In this document: one piece after another, positions 8,070 to 17,489 of the stretch
How the letters are laid out: each line of letters opens with the position of its first letter
Numbering within the stretch: the stretch's first letter is position 1
Assembly: GCA_003990955.1 (NCBI GenBank)
Contig: BIFV01000007.1
Coordinates: 1-48,865 of the forward strand
Direction: 5' to 3'
Length of the DNA stretch: 48,865 nucleotides
Source of the DNA: Sporomusaceae bacterium FL31
GTDB lineage: Bacteria; Bacillota; Negativicutes; DSM-1736; Dendrosporobacteraceae
Position numbers and translations under genes: made by a program
The notes under the pieces: model-generated
The model's input: the letters and a program-made list of their open reading frames with translations, nothing else
Told to the model about the DNA's origin: nothing
Databases searched by the model: none

Positions 8070-8096
8070 ACAGGCCTATTGAAGGCCTGTTTTTTT
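8070..8096 (+). terminator. Rho-independent terminator after yebC
   Basis: Stem ACAGGCC (8070-8076) / GGCCTGT (8084-8090), a 7-nt loop, then a run of six further T. Confidence 0.9.
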
Positions 8097-8144
8097 ACAT
8101 CATTTCACTGTTTAAGAGGTAAATAGCAATGCTGTCACTTTGAT

Positions 8145-8174
8145 GTATATTTTTTGTATTTTTTGGTAATAATG
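8145..8174 (+). promoter_or_regulatory. Sigma-F-type forespore promoter of bofC
   Basis: GTATA (8145-8149), a 15-bp spacer and GGTAATAATG (8165-8174) match the sigma-F consensus GYATA-N15-GGNNANAHTR at every defined position. The ATG of bofC follows 33 bases later. The match, the spacing and the gene's known forespore expression in Bacillus agree. Confidence 0.75.
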
Positions 8175-8206
8175 TTGGCAACAATATTAATATAAGGAGT
8201 GTTATT

Positions 8207-8782
8207 ATGTTGTCATTTAAGAAACTCGGCAAAAAGCAGGCAATATTGGCTGGAAGTATCTTTGCAGTAATATGCCTGCTGACATATTACTTTATATATA
8301 ATCCATCTAACCTAGATAAATATCCAATTTTGCCGCAGGAAACTCAAGTAGCTAAGCAAGACAGCAAAATAAAGATATCGGCAAATACTGATATCACCCA
8401 AAAGATTATCTATCTTAAGTGCAATGACGAGGAAGTTATAAAAACAAAACCTGCAGAAAACATCATTGGCTTAAACTATCAGCAGGTGCAAAACATTTAT
8501 TCCGGGTGGACAATTGACAAATTTGATAATTTAGATGTTGAAATGACATTAAAAGTTGACAGCTATTGCAGGGAGCATGCTAACAATATGTTTATCGGTG
8601 TTAAGGATGGTTATGTAGCTGTATATTATGGTAAACCAGGCGATAAGGCGATATTAAAAGAGGTTACTAAAATATCGTTAGCTCATATTATGCCGCAAGA
8701 TGTTGAAGAATTAAAAAGAGGCTTAGTGGTTCAGTCTCGGGAAGAATTATTAAGAACACTTGAGGGCATGCAGACACGATAG
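8207..8782 (+). CDS. bofC: BofC-like sporulation protein
   Basis: The 191-residue protein has an N-terminal membrane anchor or uncleaved signal (about residues 12-31), then an extracytoplasmic part. The last ~70 residues (GVKDGYVAVYYGK ... LKRGLVVQSREELLRTLEG) resemble the BofC C-terminal domain. In Bacillus subtilis BofC is made in the forespore, exported to the intermembrane space, and restrains the SpoIVB protease that triggers sigma-K activation. Support is threefold: the domain, a sigma-F-type promoter just upstream, and the position next to ruv-queA-tgt-yajC, which matches B. subtilis. The gene is a single transcription unit with its own terminator. Two cysteines (in LKCND and SYCREH) could form a disulfide. 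SpoIVB is not in the window. Confidence 0.78.
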   Translation: MLSFKKLGKKQAILAGSIFAVICLLTYYFIYNPSNLDKYPILPQETQVAKQDSKIKISANTDITQKIIYLKCNDEEVIKTKPAENIIGLNYQQVQNIYSGWTIDKFDNLDVEMTLKVDSYCREHANNMFIGVKDGYVAVYYGKPGDKAILKEVTKISLAHIMPQDVEELKRGLVVQSREELLRTLEGMQTR

Positions 8783-8786
8783 TGCG

Positions 8787-8828
8787 AACTGGGATATTGA
8801 GAAGAGCTTTCTCGATATCCCAGTTTTT
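8787..8828 (+). terminator. Rho-independent terminator after bofC
   Basis: A 17-bp stem (8787-8803 with 8809-8825) built on AACTGGGATATTGAGAA, with one G-T wobble, closes a 5-nt loop and ends in TTTTT. Confidence 0.92.
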
Positions 8829-8904
8829 CTATTAAACTGAAGTAATGCGTAAAAGGAATAAAGTGGCGTGTTGTCGAAATTATGACAGTGGAGGGGAAAT
8901 CATT

Positions 8905-9399
8905 ATGCTAGCATTAGGAATAGATCCAGGTACAGCAATTTGTGGTTATGGTCTAGTCGAACATCGGGGCAGCTCTTTGCGAGCCATTGACTATGGTGCT
9001 ATTCAAACTAGTCCACGCTTAAGTACTTCGGAAAGATTAGTCATTATCCATAGAGATATAGATTTACTAATAAAAAAGTATAAACCTGATATCATGGGTG
9101 TGGAACAGTTGTTTTTCAATAAAAATGTGAGTACTGCAATGTCTGTTGGTCAAGCGAGGGGCGTAATCTTATTGGCAGCAGCACAAAATGGGATAGAACT
9201 AACGGAATTTACTCCATTACAGGTTAAACAATCTGTTGTAGGGTATGGGAAAGCAGAAAAGGCGCAAGTTATTTATATGACGCAGCGGTTATTAAATTTG
9301 CCGGCTAAACCTCATCCAGATGATGTAGCCGATGCTTTAGCAATTGCAATATGCACAACTCATTGCAACAATAAGGCGGTTTGGGGAAGTGGAAGATGA
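8905..9399 (+). CDS. ruvC: Holliday junction endonuclease RuvC
   Basis: This 164-residue resolvase cuts Holliday junctions during recombination, working with RuvAB. The acidic catalytic set is visible: Asp7 in GIDPG, a Glu in VEQLFF, and two aspartates in HPDDVADALAIA. The reading frame stays open upstream to 8845, but the start at 8905 is chosen because GGAGGGGA precedes it and MLALGIDPG is the usual N-terminus. Its stop overlaps the ruvA start (ATGA), so translation is coupled. No strong promoter is evident between the bofC terminator and the gene. Confidence 0.96.
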   Translation: MLALGIDPGTAICGYGLVEHRGSSLRAIDYGAIQTSPRLSTSERLVIIHRDIDLLIKKYKPDIMGVEQLFFNKNVSTAMSVGQARGVILLAAAQNGIELTEFTPLQVKQSVVGYGKAEKAQVIYMTQRLLNLPAKPHPDDVADALAIAICTTHCNNKAVWGSGR

Positions 9400-9995
9400 T
9401 AGGATATGTTCGAGGAATAGTGAGCCATATATTTGCTGATTATTGTTTTGTTGATGTGCAGGGAGTGGGGTATCGCGTATTTATTGCGGCCACAACTCGT
9501 CAAAAATTAACAACTGGCGAAGAAGTTTCTTTATTTACATATTTGAATGTTCGTGAAGATGCCTTGTTATTGTATGGTTTTTATACTCAGGATGAGTATG
9601 AGTTGTTTCTGCAGCTTACCTCAGTCAGTGGAATTGGTCCTAAAGTTGCTCTGGGAATTCTTTCAGCCATTGCGCCAGATGCATTTCGGCTGGCAGTCAG
9701 TAATAAAAATTTAGTTATATTGACCCGAATTCCTGGAATTGGCAAGAAAACGGCAGAAAGAATCATCGTAGAGTTACATGATAAAATTGGTAAAATATCC
9801 ACAGATTCCTATCAAAATGAACCAGAATCTATTCAGGTAACTGATAATAATAGTGTGTTCAGTCAGGCTATCGAGGCCTTGGCAGCACTAGGATATTCTC
9901 AGTCGGAATTTATGCCAATTATTAATAAGCAGCGTGATGCAAAATCAGTGCAAGACTTAGTTAAATTGGTCTTAAGGGAATTTGGCGGGAGGTAG
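9396..9995 (+). CDS. ruvA: Holliday junction DNA helicase subunit RuvA
   Basis: The 199-residue RuvA forms the tetramer that binds Holliday junctions and loads RuvB. It has the N-terminal OB-fold beginning MIGYVRGIV, two helix-hairpin-helix segments ([14 protein letters not shown] and [17 protein letters not shown], about residues 70-125) and a C-terminal RuvB-interacting domain (about 145-199). The start at 9396 is chosen over an in-frame ATG at 9381 because it fits the family N-terminus and forms ATGA with the ruvC stop. Confidence 0.96.
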   Translation: MIGYVRGIVSHIFADYCFVDVQGVGYRVFIAATTRQKLTTGEEVSLFTYLNVREDALLLYGFYTQDEYELFLQLTSVSGIGPKVALGILSAIAPDAFRLAVSNKNLVILTRIPGIGKKTAERIIVELHDKIGKISTDSYQNEPESIQVTDNNSVFSQAIEALAALGYSQSEFMPIINKQRDAKSVQDLVKLVLREFGGR

Positions 9996-9997
9996 TA

Positions 9998-11023
9998 ATG
10001 GAAGACAGAATTATAGCCGGTCAGGAGCAGGATGTTGATCATTGGCAATATAGTTTACGACCACGACGGCTAGTTGAATATATTGGTCAGGATACAGTTA
10101 AGAACAATTTGTCTATTTTCGTTCAAGCTGCATTATCAAGGGGAGAGGCATTGGATCATGTGCTTTTGTATGGCCCGCCTGGTTTAGGTAAAACTACTCT
10201 TGCAGGCATTGTAGCGAATGAACTTGGTGTGAATTTTCGAGTAACTTCTGGTCCGGCAATCGAGCGTGCAGGAGATTTAGCCGCATTATTAACGAATCTT
10301 GGTGAGAAAGATGTGTTATTTATTGATGAAATTCACAGACTTTCTCGTAATATAGAAGAGATACTATATTCCGCCATGGAAGATTTTGCTTTGGATATTA
10401 TTATTGGCAAAGGTCCCAGTGCTCGCTCTATTCGCTTGGATTTGGCTCCATTTACCCTAATTGGTGCAACTACCAAAGCCGGGGCACTGGCTGCACCATT
10501 ACGCGATCGTTTTGGCGTCATCTGCAGACTGGAATATTATAAGCCAGAGCACTTGGTGTGCATCGTAAAACGAGCAGCAGAGATACTGAATATCGTTATT
10601 GAAGACCGCGGGGCTTATGAGATTGCCAAGCGCTCACGGGGTACTCCGCGTATTGCTAATCGATTGTTAAAACGAGTTCGCGATTATGCTCAAATTGAAG
10701 GTGATGGTGTTATTACCGATCTTGTGGCCGATAAAGCTTTAACTATGTTGGAAGTGGATAAATGCGGGTTGGATAAAACTGACCGCAATATGTTATTGGC
10801 GATTATTAATAAGTTTAATGGTGGCCCTGTTGGTGTTGAAACTCTTGCTGCAGCTATTAGTGAAGAGACTGATACGATTGAAGATGTTTATGAACCATTT
10901 TTATTACAAATGGGGTTTATTAATCGAACGGCACGTGGCCGGGTTGCAACAAGTGCGGCTTATCACCACCTAGGAATACCACTTAAAGCAGACGGACAAG
11001 GCGAACAGGGAAAACTGTACTAA
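9998..11023 (+). CDS. ruvB: Holliday junction branch migration ATPase RuvB
   Basis: The 341-residue AAA+ motor drives branch migration with RuvA. Walker A is [11 protein letters not shown] (about residues 59-69), Walker B is FIDEIHRL, sensor 1 is IGATTKAG, and the arginine finger lies in the APLRDRFG segment. The C-terminal winged helix ([14 protein letters not shown] ... [13 protein letters not shown]) binds DNA. It begins two bases after the ruvA stop, with the ribosome binding site GGGAGG inside the end of ruvA. Length is typical. Confidence 0.97.
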   Translation: MEDRIIAGQEQDVDHWQYSLRPRRLVEYIGQDTVKNNLSIFVQAALSRGEALDHVLLYGPPGLGKTTLAGIVANELGVNFRVTSGPAIERAGDLAALLTNLGEKDVLFIDEIHRLSRNIEEILYSAMEDFALDIIIGKGPSARSIRLDLAPFTLIGATTKAGALAAPLRDRFGVICRLEYYKPEHLVCIVKRAAEILNIVIEDRGAYEIAKRSRGTPRIANRLLKRVRDYAQIEGDGVITDLVADKALTMLEVDKCGLDKTDRNMLLAIINKFNGGPVGVETLAAAISEETDTIEDVYEPFLLQMGFINRTARGRVATSAAYHHLGIPLKADGQGEQGKLY

Positions 11024-11040
11024 GGATAGGTGATATTGAC

Positions 11041-11586
11041 ATGCATATGCTATTACACATATGCTGTGGCCCATGCGCCGCGTTTCCACTGAAACATCTA
11101 CGTGAATCCGGGTATGATGTTGTTGGCTATTTTTATAATCCCAACATACATCCGTACAAAGAATTTTCACGTCGTTTAGAAACTGCTAAAGAATTTGCAA
11201 GTAAGATGGATTTAAAGATGATTGTTGATTCACGATACCTGTTAGATGAATTTTTAAGATCGGCATTCAATGCGAGTAATGGGCGTTGCAGCGTATGTTA
11301 CGAAATGCGTCTAAGAGAAGTAGCGCGCTTTGCCAAAGCCAATCAATTTGATTGTTTTAGCACTAGTTTACTTGTCAGTCCTCATCAGAAACACGAATTA
11401 ATTCGTGAAATAGGCGAGAAAGTAGCAGAAGAAGAGGGAATTCCTTTTTGTTATATCGATTTTAGAATCGGATGGACGGAAGGCGTTGCAATTAGTAAAG
11501 AGTTAGAACTTTATCGGCAGCCCTATTGCGGCTGTATTTTCAGCGAGAAGGATCGTTATTATAAGCCACCTAAGGAGGGTTTATAA
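11041..11586 (+). CDS. queH: Epoxyqueuosine reductase QueH
   Basis: The 181-residue protein belongs to the QueH (former DUF208) family, which performs the last step of queuosine synthesis, reducing epoxyqueuosine to queuosine in tRNA; it is a non-homologous replacement for the cobalamin enzyme QueG. Conserved cysteine motifs are present: HICCGPC at the N-terminus (residues 7-12), RCSVCYEMRL in the middle and YCGCIFS near the C-terminus; they are thought to hold an Fe-S cluster and metal. The location supports the call, since queA and tgt, which act earlier in the same pathway, lie 1.6-4.3 kb downstream in the same direction. The start may be the ATG at 11041 or the one at 11047. The last base of its stop codon is the first base of the next gene. 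Confidence 0.92.
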   Translation: MHMLLHICCGPCAAFPLKHLRESGYDVVGYFYNPNIHPYKEFSRRLETAKEFASKMDLKMIVDSRYLLDEFLRSAFNASNGRCSVCYEMRLREVARFAKANQFDCFSTSLLVSPHQKHELIREIGEKVAEEEGIPFCYIDFRIGWTEGVAISKELELYRQPYCGCIFSEKDRYYKPPKEGL

Positions 11587-11816
11587 TGCTTTCAGGCGGA
11601 TTTGACTCAATCGGAAAAAGCCTAATTTATATAGGATTGATTATTGCGGTAATTGGTTTGATCTTGCATTTCGGTGGAAAGTATATGAACTTTGGTCGAT
11701 TACCTGGGGATATTCGCATTGAAAAAGAGAATTTTGGTTTTAATTTTCCCATTGTCAGTTCGATTATTTTAAGTATTGTTCTTACTATTATTCTGAATTT
11801 GTTTACAAGACGCTAA
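11586..11816 (+). CDS. DUF2905 family small membrane protein
   Basis: The 76-residue protein has two hydrophobic segments (about residues 10-28 and 52-72) joined by the family motif KYMNFGRLPGDIRIEKENF. The start overlaps the queH stop (TAATG), so the two are translationally coupled. DUF2905 proteins are often found beside ruvAB or queA in Firmicutes; no function is established. It is probably a cytoplasmic membrane protein. Confidence 0.85.
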   Translation: MLSGGFDSIGKSLIYIGLIIAVIGLILHFGGKYMNFGRLPGDIRIEKENFGFNFPIVSSIILSIVLTIILNLFTRR

Positions 11817-11835
11817 GGTAGAAAGGAGAATGAAC

Positions 11836-13197
11836 TTGCTAAATCGGCTAACTATTTCACTTATCCTATTTGTTGCTTTGCTTGTTTTTTTGCCTCTCCG
11901 GAGTGAGGCCACTCAGCAAACTAGCTATATGCTGTCAGAGCAACCGGTTATAAGAGTTGGTATCTGGTCTAATCAGTCCAATGTGCTGATATCGGCCGAT
12001 ACGGATTTTTCGCTAGTTAATGCGCGAACAAAAGAAATTCTCGGAAAGTTTGTCGGCAAAGAAAAGGTAAGTATTACATCTAAAGATGGCCAAATCTTCA
12101 TTAATGGAAAAAGTATATCAGCAGGTCCCGCTATTCGGATAGAGCCAGCTTTAACGGATGGAGATCATTATATTGAGGTGAATAGAAAACGCTATCGCGG
12201 GACTATGACGATTCAGCGTACCAATAATAAACCAGGATTAACAGTGGTGAATACGTTACCATTAGAACAATATTTGTATGGTATTGTGCCGGATGAAATG
12301 CCAAGTGAGTGGCCGCTAGAAGCCATAAAGGCACAGGCGGTTGCAGCTAGAACGTTTGCCTTATATAATCTTCATAAACATGAGGATGATGGCTACGACG
12401 TTTGTGCAACAGTAAGCTGTCAGGTATATGGCGGTAAAAGCAGCGAAACAACACAGGCAACGAAAGCTGTTGATGCTACATATGGACAAGTTATCCTCTA
12501 TGACGGAAAGCCTATTCAAGCTTCTTATCACAGTGGTGGCGGCGGTTTTACTGAAAATAGTGAAAATGTCTGGTTAACTGCAGTTCCGTATCTGCGCGGC
12601 GTTGTTGATTATGATCAAAAGTCGCCTGGTTTTAAATGGGAGAAACAGGTGACACCAGCAGAACTTGCAGCAGCATTAAATCGCTCAGGCTACAATATTG
12701 GTGAGATTAAGGCCATTGAATTACCCGCACTCCGGACCCCTACCATGAACGATCCAGATCGAGGAATTTCAGGAAGGGTAAAGAAATTAACGATTTTAGG
12801 ATCAACTGGAAGTTCTAGTATTACAGGCAATGATTTTCGGAGCATACTGGGTCTAAAAAGCACTCTTTTTGATATTCAGGTTATTCTTCCAATTGATAAA
12901 AGTGTTGATGTTAAAATTACCGATAGTGCCGGCGACCGGGAAATGAAAAAGATAGAGATTAATTTACCACCTCGTCAAGAAAAAGGGTTGCTTCTTGATA
13001 AACAAGGTGTGCATCGACTTTCCGGACGGTCAGGTGAAATGATTATAATCACCGGATCGGGTGGGGGGCATGGATTGGGATTATCTCAGTGGGGAGCCAA
13101 AGCTATGGCTGAGAGTGCCTCGCAAACTGACTCCACATATTTTAAAGAGATATTGAAACACTATTATCAGTCTACAATTGTAAAAAAAGTGTACTAG
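11836..13197 (+). CDS. SpoIID/LytB domain protein, exported
   Basis: The 453-residue protein has an N-terminal signal peptide (hydrophobic stretch about residues 4-20, possible cleavage near SEA). The SpoIID/LytB domain covers about residues 145-330; its core is PLEQYLYGIVPDEMPSEW followed by AIKAQAVAARTFA, with the Glu of DEMPSEW in the position of the SpoIID catalytic acid. SpoIID is a lytic transglycosylase that cleaves peptidoglycan during engulfment. Whether this copy is the sporulation enzyme or a relative is not clear from sequence. The C-terminal motif GGGHGLGLSQWGAKAMA is also typical of the family. I chose TTG at 11836 because AAAGGAG ends seven bases before it, whereas the ATG at 11830 is only one base away. 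It probably belongs to the ruv-que transcript. Confidence 0.85.
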   Translation: MLNRLTISLILFVALLVFLPLRSEATQQTSYMLSEQPVIRVGIWSNQSNVLISADTDFSLVNARTKEILGKFVGKEKVSITSKDGQIFINGKSISAGPAIRIEPALTDGDHYIEVNRKRYRGTMTIQRTNNKPGLTVVNTLPLEQYLYGIVPDEMPSEWPLEAIKAQAVAARTFALYNLHKHEDDGYDVCATVSCQVYGGKSSETTQATKAVDATYGQVILYDGKPIQASYHSGGGGFTENSENVWLTAVPYLRGVVDYDQKSPGFKWEKQVTPAELAAALNRSGYNIGEIKAIELPALRTPTMNDPDRGISGRVKKLTILGSTGSSSITGNDFRSILGLKSTLFDIQVILPIDKSVDVKITDSAGDREMKKIEINLPPRQEKGLLLDKQGVHRLSGRSGEMIIITGSGGGHGLGLSQWGAKAMAESASQTDSTYFKEILKHYYQSTIVKKVY

Positions 13198-13212
13198 TTT
13201 GAGGAGCTTACA

Positions 13213-14235
13213 ATGTTATTATCGGATTTTGATTATTTTTTACCAGAAGAACTAATTGCTCAATGTCCGCATGAGCCGAGGGATCATTCAAAATTACTTG
13301 TATTAGATAAAGTCACAGGTGAGTTTCAGCATCAACACTTTTTTGATGTTTTAAAGTTTTTACGACCAGGGGATACCTTGGTTTTTAATGATACAAAAGT
13401 ATTGCCAGCAAGGCTGATCGGGATAAAAGCAGAAACCGGAGCAAGAATTGAAGTTTTCTTACTAAACCGTAAGAACGGCGATGATTGGGAAGTTCTAGTC
13501 AAGCCTGGAAAAAGAGCACGAATTGGTTCTGTGATCAGTTTTAGCAGTGAGTTATCCTGCGAAGTGATTGCAGATACTGATTTTGGCGGCAGGGTTGTGC
13601 GCTTCAGCTATTGTGGGATATTTGAAGAGTTGTTGGATCAATTGGGAGAAACTCCATTACCTCCTTATATCAAAGAAAAGCTGGATAATAAGGAGCGCTA
13701 CCAGACGGTCTATGCACGCGAGAGTGGTTCAGCAGCTGCGCCTACTGCAGGTTTGCATTTTACAGATCAATTAATGCAGGCTATTAAAGACAAGGAAATA
13801 AAGCTTGCTTTTGTTACTCTCCATGTTGGGCTTGGCACTTTTAGACCGGTAAATGTGGAAAACATACAAACCCATGTTATGCATAAAGAGTATTATTCGG
13901 TGCCGCCAGAGACTGCTGAGTTAATTAATTCTGCAAAAGCGCAAGGCAATCGGATTATTGCTGTAGGAACAACTTCAATTCGGACTTTAGAGAGTGCAGC
14001 CGATGCTAGCGGGAGAATTGAAGCAAAAAGCGGCTGGACAGATATTTTTATCTATCCCGGCTATGATTTTAAAATTATTGATGGGGTAATTACAAATTTT
14101 CATCTGCCAAAATCTACCTTGCTGATGCTGATTAGTGCATTTGCTGGGCGTGATGCTGTGATGGCTGCTTATCAGGAAGCCATCAAGCAGCGATATCGCT
14201 TTTTCAGTTTTGGTGATGCAATGCTATTAATTTAA
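13213..14235 (+). CDS. queA: S-adenosylmethionine:tRNA ribosyltransferase-isomerase QueA
   Basis: The 340-residue enzyme transfers and isomerises the ribose of S-adenosylmethionine onto 7-aminomethyl-7-deazaguanine in tRNA, making epoxyqueuosine. Family motifs are [11 protein letters not shown] (about residues 59-69), [15 protein letters not shown] (about 171-185), [11 protein letters not shown] and the C-terminal [12 protein letters not shown]. The ribosome binding site GAGGAG precedes the ATG. It lies 27 bases before tgt, whose product acts one step earlier, and 1.6 kb after queH, whose product acts one step later. Confidence 0.97.
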   Translation: MLLSDFDYFLPEELIAQCPHEPRDHSKLLVLDKVTGEFQHQHFFDVLKFLRPGDTLVFNDTKVLPARLIGIKAETGARIEVFLLNRKNGDDWEVLVKPGKRARIGSVISFSSELSCEVIADTDFGGRVVRFSYCGIFEELLDQLGETPLPPYIKEKLDNKERYQTVYARESGSAAAPTAGLHFTDQLMQAIKDKEIKLAFVTLHVGLGTFRPVNVENIQTHVMHKEYYSVPPETAELINSAKAQGNRIIAVGTTSIRTLESAADASGRIEAKSGWTDIFIYPGYDFKIIDGVITNFHLPKSTLLMLISAFAGRDAVMAAYQEAIKQRYRFFSFGDAMLLI

Positions 14236-14250
14236 TGAGTTGTTCTGTAA

Positions 14251-15375
<1,125 letters not shown>

Positions 15376-15437
15376 AAGGATTATTGAAGCTTGATGTGGA
15401 ATCTATTGGATATTAATAGTTTTGGAGGGATTTTATA

Positions 15438-15740
15438 GTGAATTTATCACCAGAGATCATTCAGATGCTGGCTTCTTATGGGCCAATCATATTTATGGGA
15501 GTTGTATTCTATTTTTTATTATATCGTCCACAAAAGAAAGAACAGCAGCGACGTGCTAATATGCTTAGCAGCCTGAAAAAAGGCGATCGTATCATAACAG
15601 CCGGAGGCATTCATGGTCAAATAACAGCAATTAATGATAAAATTGTAACAATTAAAGTTGCTGATAAAGTTGAAATTAATATATCCCGGTCAGCCGTAAC
15701 TACCAATGAAAGTGATCCAAAAAACAATCCGAAAAAGTAA
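15438..15740 (+). CDS. yajC: Preprotein translocase accessory subunit YajC
   Basis: The 100-residue protein has one membrane segment (about residues 13-31) with the motif LLYRPQKKEQ directly after it, and the conserved GDRIITAGGIHGQI block (about residues 49-62). YajC associates with SecDF and YidC at the Sec translocon. The start is GTG at 15438 behind GGAGGG. The tgt-yajC-secD-secF order is widespread; here four genes lie between yajC and secD. Confidence 0.95.
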   Translation: MNLSPEIIQMLASYGPIIFMGVVFYFLLYRPQKKEQQRRANMLSSLKKGDRIITAGGIHGQITAINDKIVTIKVADKVEINISRSAVTTNESDPKNNPKK

Positions 15741-15755
15741 TTTACTGAGGCAATC

Positions 15756-16352
15756 ATGAATCCAGTATTAGATGAGAAAAGAATACTGCGTAAAGAAATA
15801 TTGATGCGCCGGCGTAATTTAGATTGTGATGTCATTGCAGCCGAAAGCGCCGGTATTGCAAAAGCGTTATTGAATTGGTCTGTATATTGTCAAGCCAATA
15901 TGATCATGGCGTATGCGGCAATGGCGGATGAACCGCAGACTACATTAATCCTTCAGCATGCATTGAGCGTGAAAAAGAAACTTTGTATTCCGGTTGTTGG
16001 TGAAAAAAAGGGGACTATGGAAGCAGCTTTTATTGAAAAACTTGCTGATTTAGTGCCTGGCAAGTATGGTATATTAGCCCCTGATAAGGGGAAAATAAAA
16101 ATTGCTCAGCCTGATATGATTGATTTAATCCTTGTTCCCGGTGTTGCATTTAATGTCAAAGGCCAACGGCTTGGTATGGGAGCAGGATTTTATGATCGGT
16201 TTTTAGAGCAAACAAAAGATCATGCATTGCTGGTTGGACTTGCTTTGCAGTGTCAAATTATTGCTGCCGTGCCCTGTGAGGATCATGATTATTTGGTAGA
16301 TTATCTAGCAACAAAAGATGGCATAATAAATTGCAAAACAGGCAAAATGTAG
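15756..16352 (+). CDS. 5-formyltetrahydrofolate cyclo-ligase
   Basis: The 198-residue enzyme uses ATP to convert 5-formyl-THF to 5,10-methenyl-THF, returning this folate storage form to one-carbon metabolism. Family features are the N-terminal LRKEILMRRRNL (about residues 9-20), the DLILVPGVAF segment, and the ATP-site motif RLGMGAGFYDRFL (about 138-150). The gene lies 15 bases after yajC and is presumably in the same transcript. Its stop codon TAG at 16350-16352 lies in the upper part of a strong hairpin (16336-16375), so its last codons also form the 5' arm of that structure. Confidence 0.93.
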   Translation: MNPVLDEKRILRKEILMRRRNLDCDVIAAESAGIAKALLNWSVYCQANMIMAYAAMADEPQTTLILQHALSVKKKLCIPVVGEKKGTMEAAFIEKLADLVPGKYGILAPDKGKIKIAQPDMIDLILVPGVAFNVKGQRLGMGAGFYDRFLEQTKDHALLVGLALQCQIIAAVPCEDHDYLVDYLATKDGIINCKTGKM

Positions 16353-16375
16353 CTTCGGCAGCATTTTGCCTGTTT
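16336..16375 (+). terminator. Hairpin overlapping the stop codon of the cyclo-ligase gene
   Basis: The perfect 14-bp stem AAACAGGCAAAATG (16336-16349) / CATTTTGCCTGTTT (16362-16375) is topped by a small GC-TTCG-GC tetraloop helix (16352-16359). The 3' T tract is short, so termination may be partial; it could instead stabilise or attenuate the transcript. The next gene starts 19 bases later. Confidence 0.65.
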
Positions 16376-16393
16376 CATAATAGGGAGTATAAC

Positions 16394-17098
16394 GTGGAAA
16401 TTAAGATTGGCATCGCGAAAACAAATAAATATGCTGTTTCTTATTGCGGGGATAGTGCTGAGGTCGCTGAACGCCCGCAAGGTGGAATTACTGTTATTTT
16501 GGCCGATGGCCAAGGCAGTGGAAAAGCCGCAAAGAATACAAGCAGTTTGGTAGTAAATAAGGCTGTAGCGCTTATTGCTGATGGCGCTCGTGATGGTGCT
16601 GTTGCCCGGGCAGTACATGATTATCTCTATGCAGTTAAAGATGGTAAGGTTTCGTCAACGCTTACTTTAATCAGTGCTGACCTTGATACAAGTACAATTG
16701 TAATAAGCCGAAATTCTAATTGTCCGGTCATAGTAAAAGATGAATATTGTACCAATATTTATGATGAGTCAATTAGTTCCATTGGTGTTCATAAAAGAAT
16801 GAAACCACTCATGTATCAAATACCCTTGGAAGTGGGTATGATTTTAATATCCTACTCTGATGGAATCCAAGCGGCAGGGCGAAAAAAAGGCAAATCGATT
16901 AATTTTGATAAAATATTAGCTATTATTGAAGACAATAGTGCAGAAGATGTAGCCTTTATTGCTGATAGCATTTTGGAATATGCCTTGGAAATCGATGAAT
17001 ATCGTCCTGGTGACGATATGACGGTGGTGGTAATGGGAATATGTGAAGCAAATCATACTCATAAAATAAGGCGGATGAGTGTTTCTTTTCCGTGTTAG
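16394..17098 (+). CDS. SpoIIE-family PP2C phosphatase
   Basis: The 234-residue protein consists of a single SpoIIE/PP2C-type phosphatase domain with metal-binding aspartates in LADGQGSGKAA, SYSDGIQAAG and PGDDMTVVV. The GTG start at 16394 has AGGGAG seven bases upstream; an open frame reaches back to 16331 but would overlap the cyclo-ligase gene. The substrate is unknown and no kinase or STAS protein is encoded nearby. It shares the compact domain with the hydrogenase-locus phosphatase at 2687 but lacks that protein's C-terminal ~160 residues. The small P-loop gene starts ten bases later and the HD gene follows, so the three probably form a unit. Confidence 0.8.
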   Translation: MEIKIGIAKTNKYAVSYCGDSAEVAERPQGGITVILADGQGSGKAAKNTSSLVVNKAVALIADGARDGAVARAVHDYLYAVKDGKVSSTLTLISADLDTSTIVISRNSNCPVIVKDEYCTNIYDESISSIGVHKRMKPLMYQIPLEVGMILISYSDGIQAAGRKKGKSINFDKILAIIEDNSAEDVAFIADSILEYALEIDEYRPGDDMTVVVMGICEANHTHKIRRMSVSFPC

Positions 17099-17108
17099 AG
17101 GTGGGGTC

Positions 17109-17489
17109 ATGTTGGTGGCTGTTGTTGGTGTGTGTGCTTCCGGAAAAACTACGCTGGTTAAAAGATTGCAAGAGCTAGGTGTAGATGCTTATAATGTTGC
17201 ACAAGAACATTCAGGAATAAAGCGGCTTTGGCAGAAAAAGCAACCGGATTTACTTGTCATGCTTGATGCTACATTGCCGGCAATACAAAAGCGGCGTGCG
17301 GTATCATGGGGTGAGGAGCGTTTAGTTGCCCAGCGAGAGCGGCTGCTTGATGCAAAACAACATGCTGATTTATTTATTCAAACAGACTCGCTTTCTCAAG
17401 AAGCTGTTGCCCAGACTGTTGTAGACTATATTAGGAGGGATATTCAAGTTGGCAAAAATTACAGTAGAGGATTTGAAAAAAGATCATGA
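17109..17489 (+). CDS. Small P-loop nucleotide-binding protein
   Basis: The 126-residue protein begins with a beta strand and Walker A motif, VAVVGVCASGKTTLVKRL (about residues 3-20). I see no further domain. The middle segment LLVMLDATLPAIQKRRAVSW resembles the base-binding region of small kinases, so it may be a nucleotide or metabolite kinase-like P-loop protein; the substrate is unknown. ATG at 17109 is chosen because GAGGTGGGG lies just upstream. Its 3' end overlaps the next gene by 41 bases in another frame, which suggests tight coupling. The final residues after about position 112 are therefore constrained by the overlap and may not matter functionally. Confidence 0.72.
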   Translation: MLVAVVGVCASGKTTLVKRLQELGVDAYNVAQEHSGIKRLWQKKQPDLLVMLDATLPAIQKRRAVSWGEERLVAQRERLLDAKQHADLFIQTDSLSQEAVAQTVVDYIRRDIQVGKNYSRGFEKRS

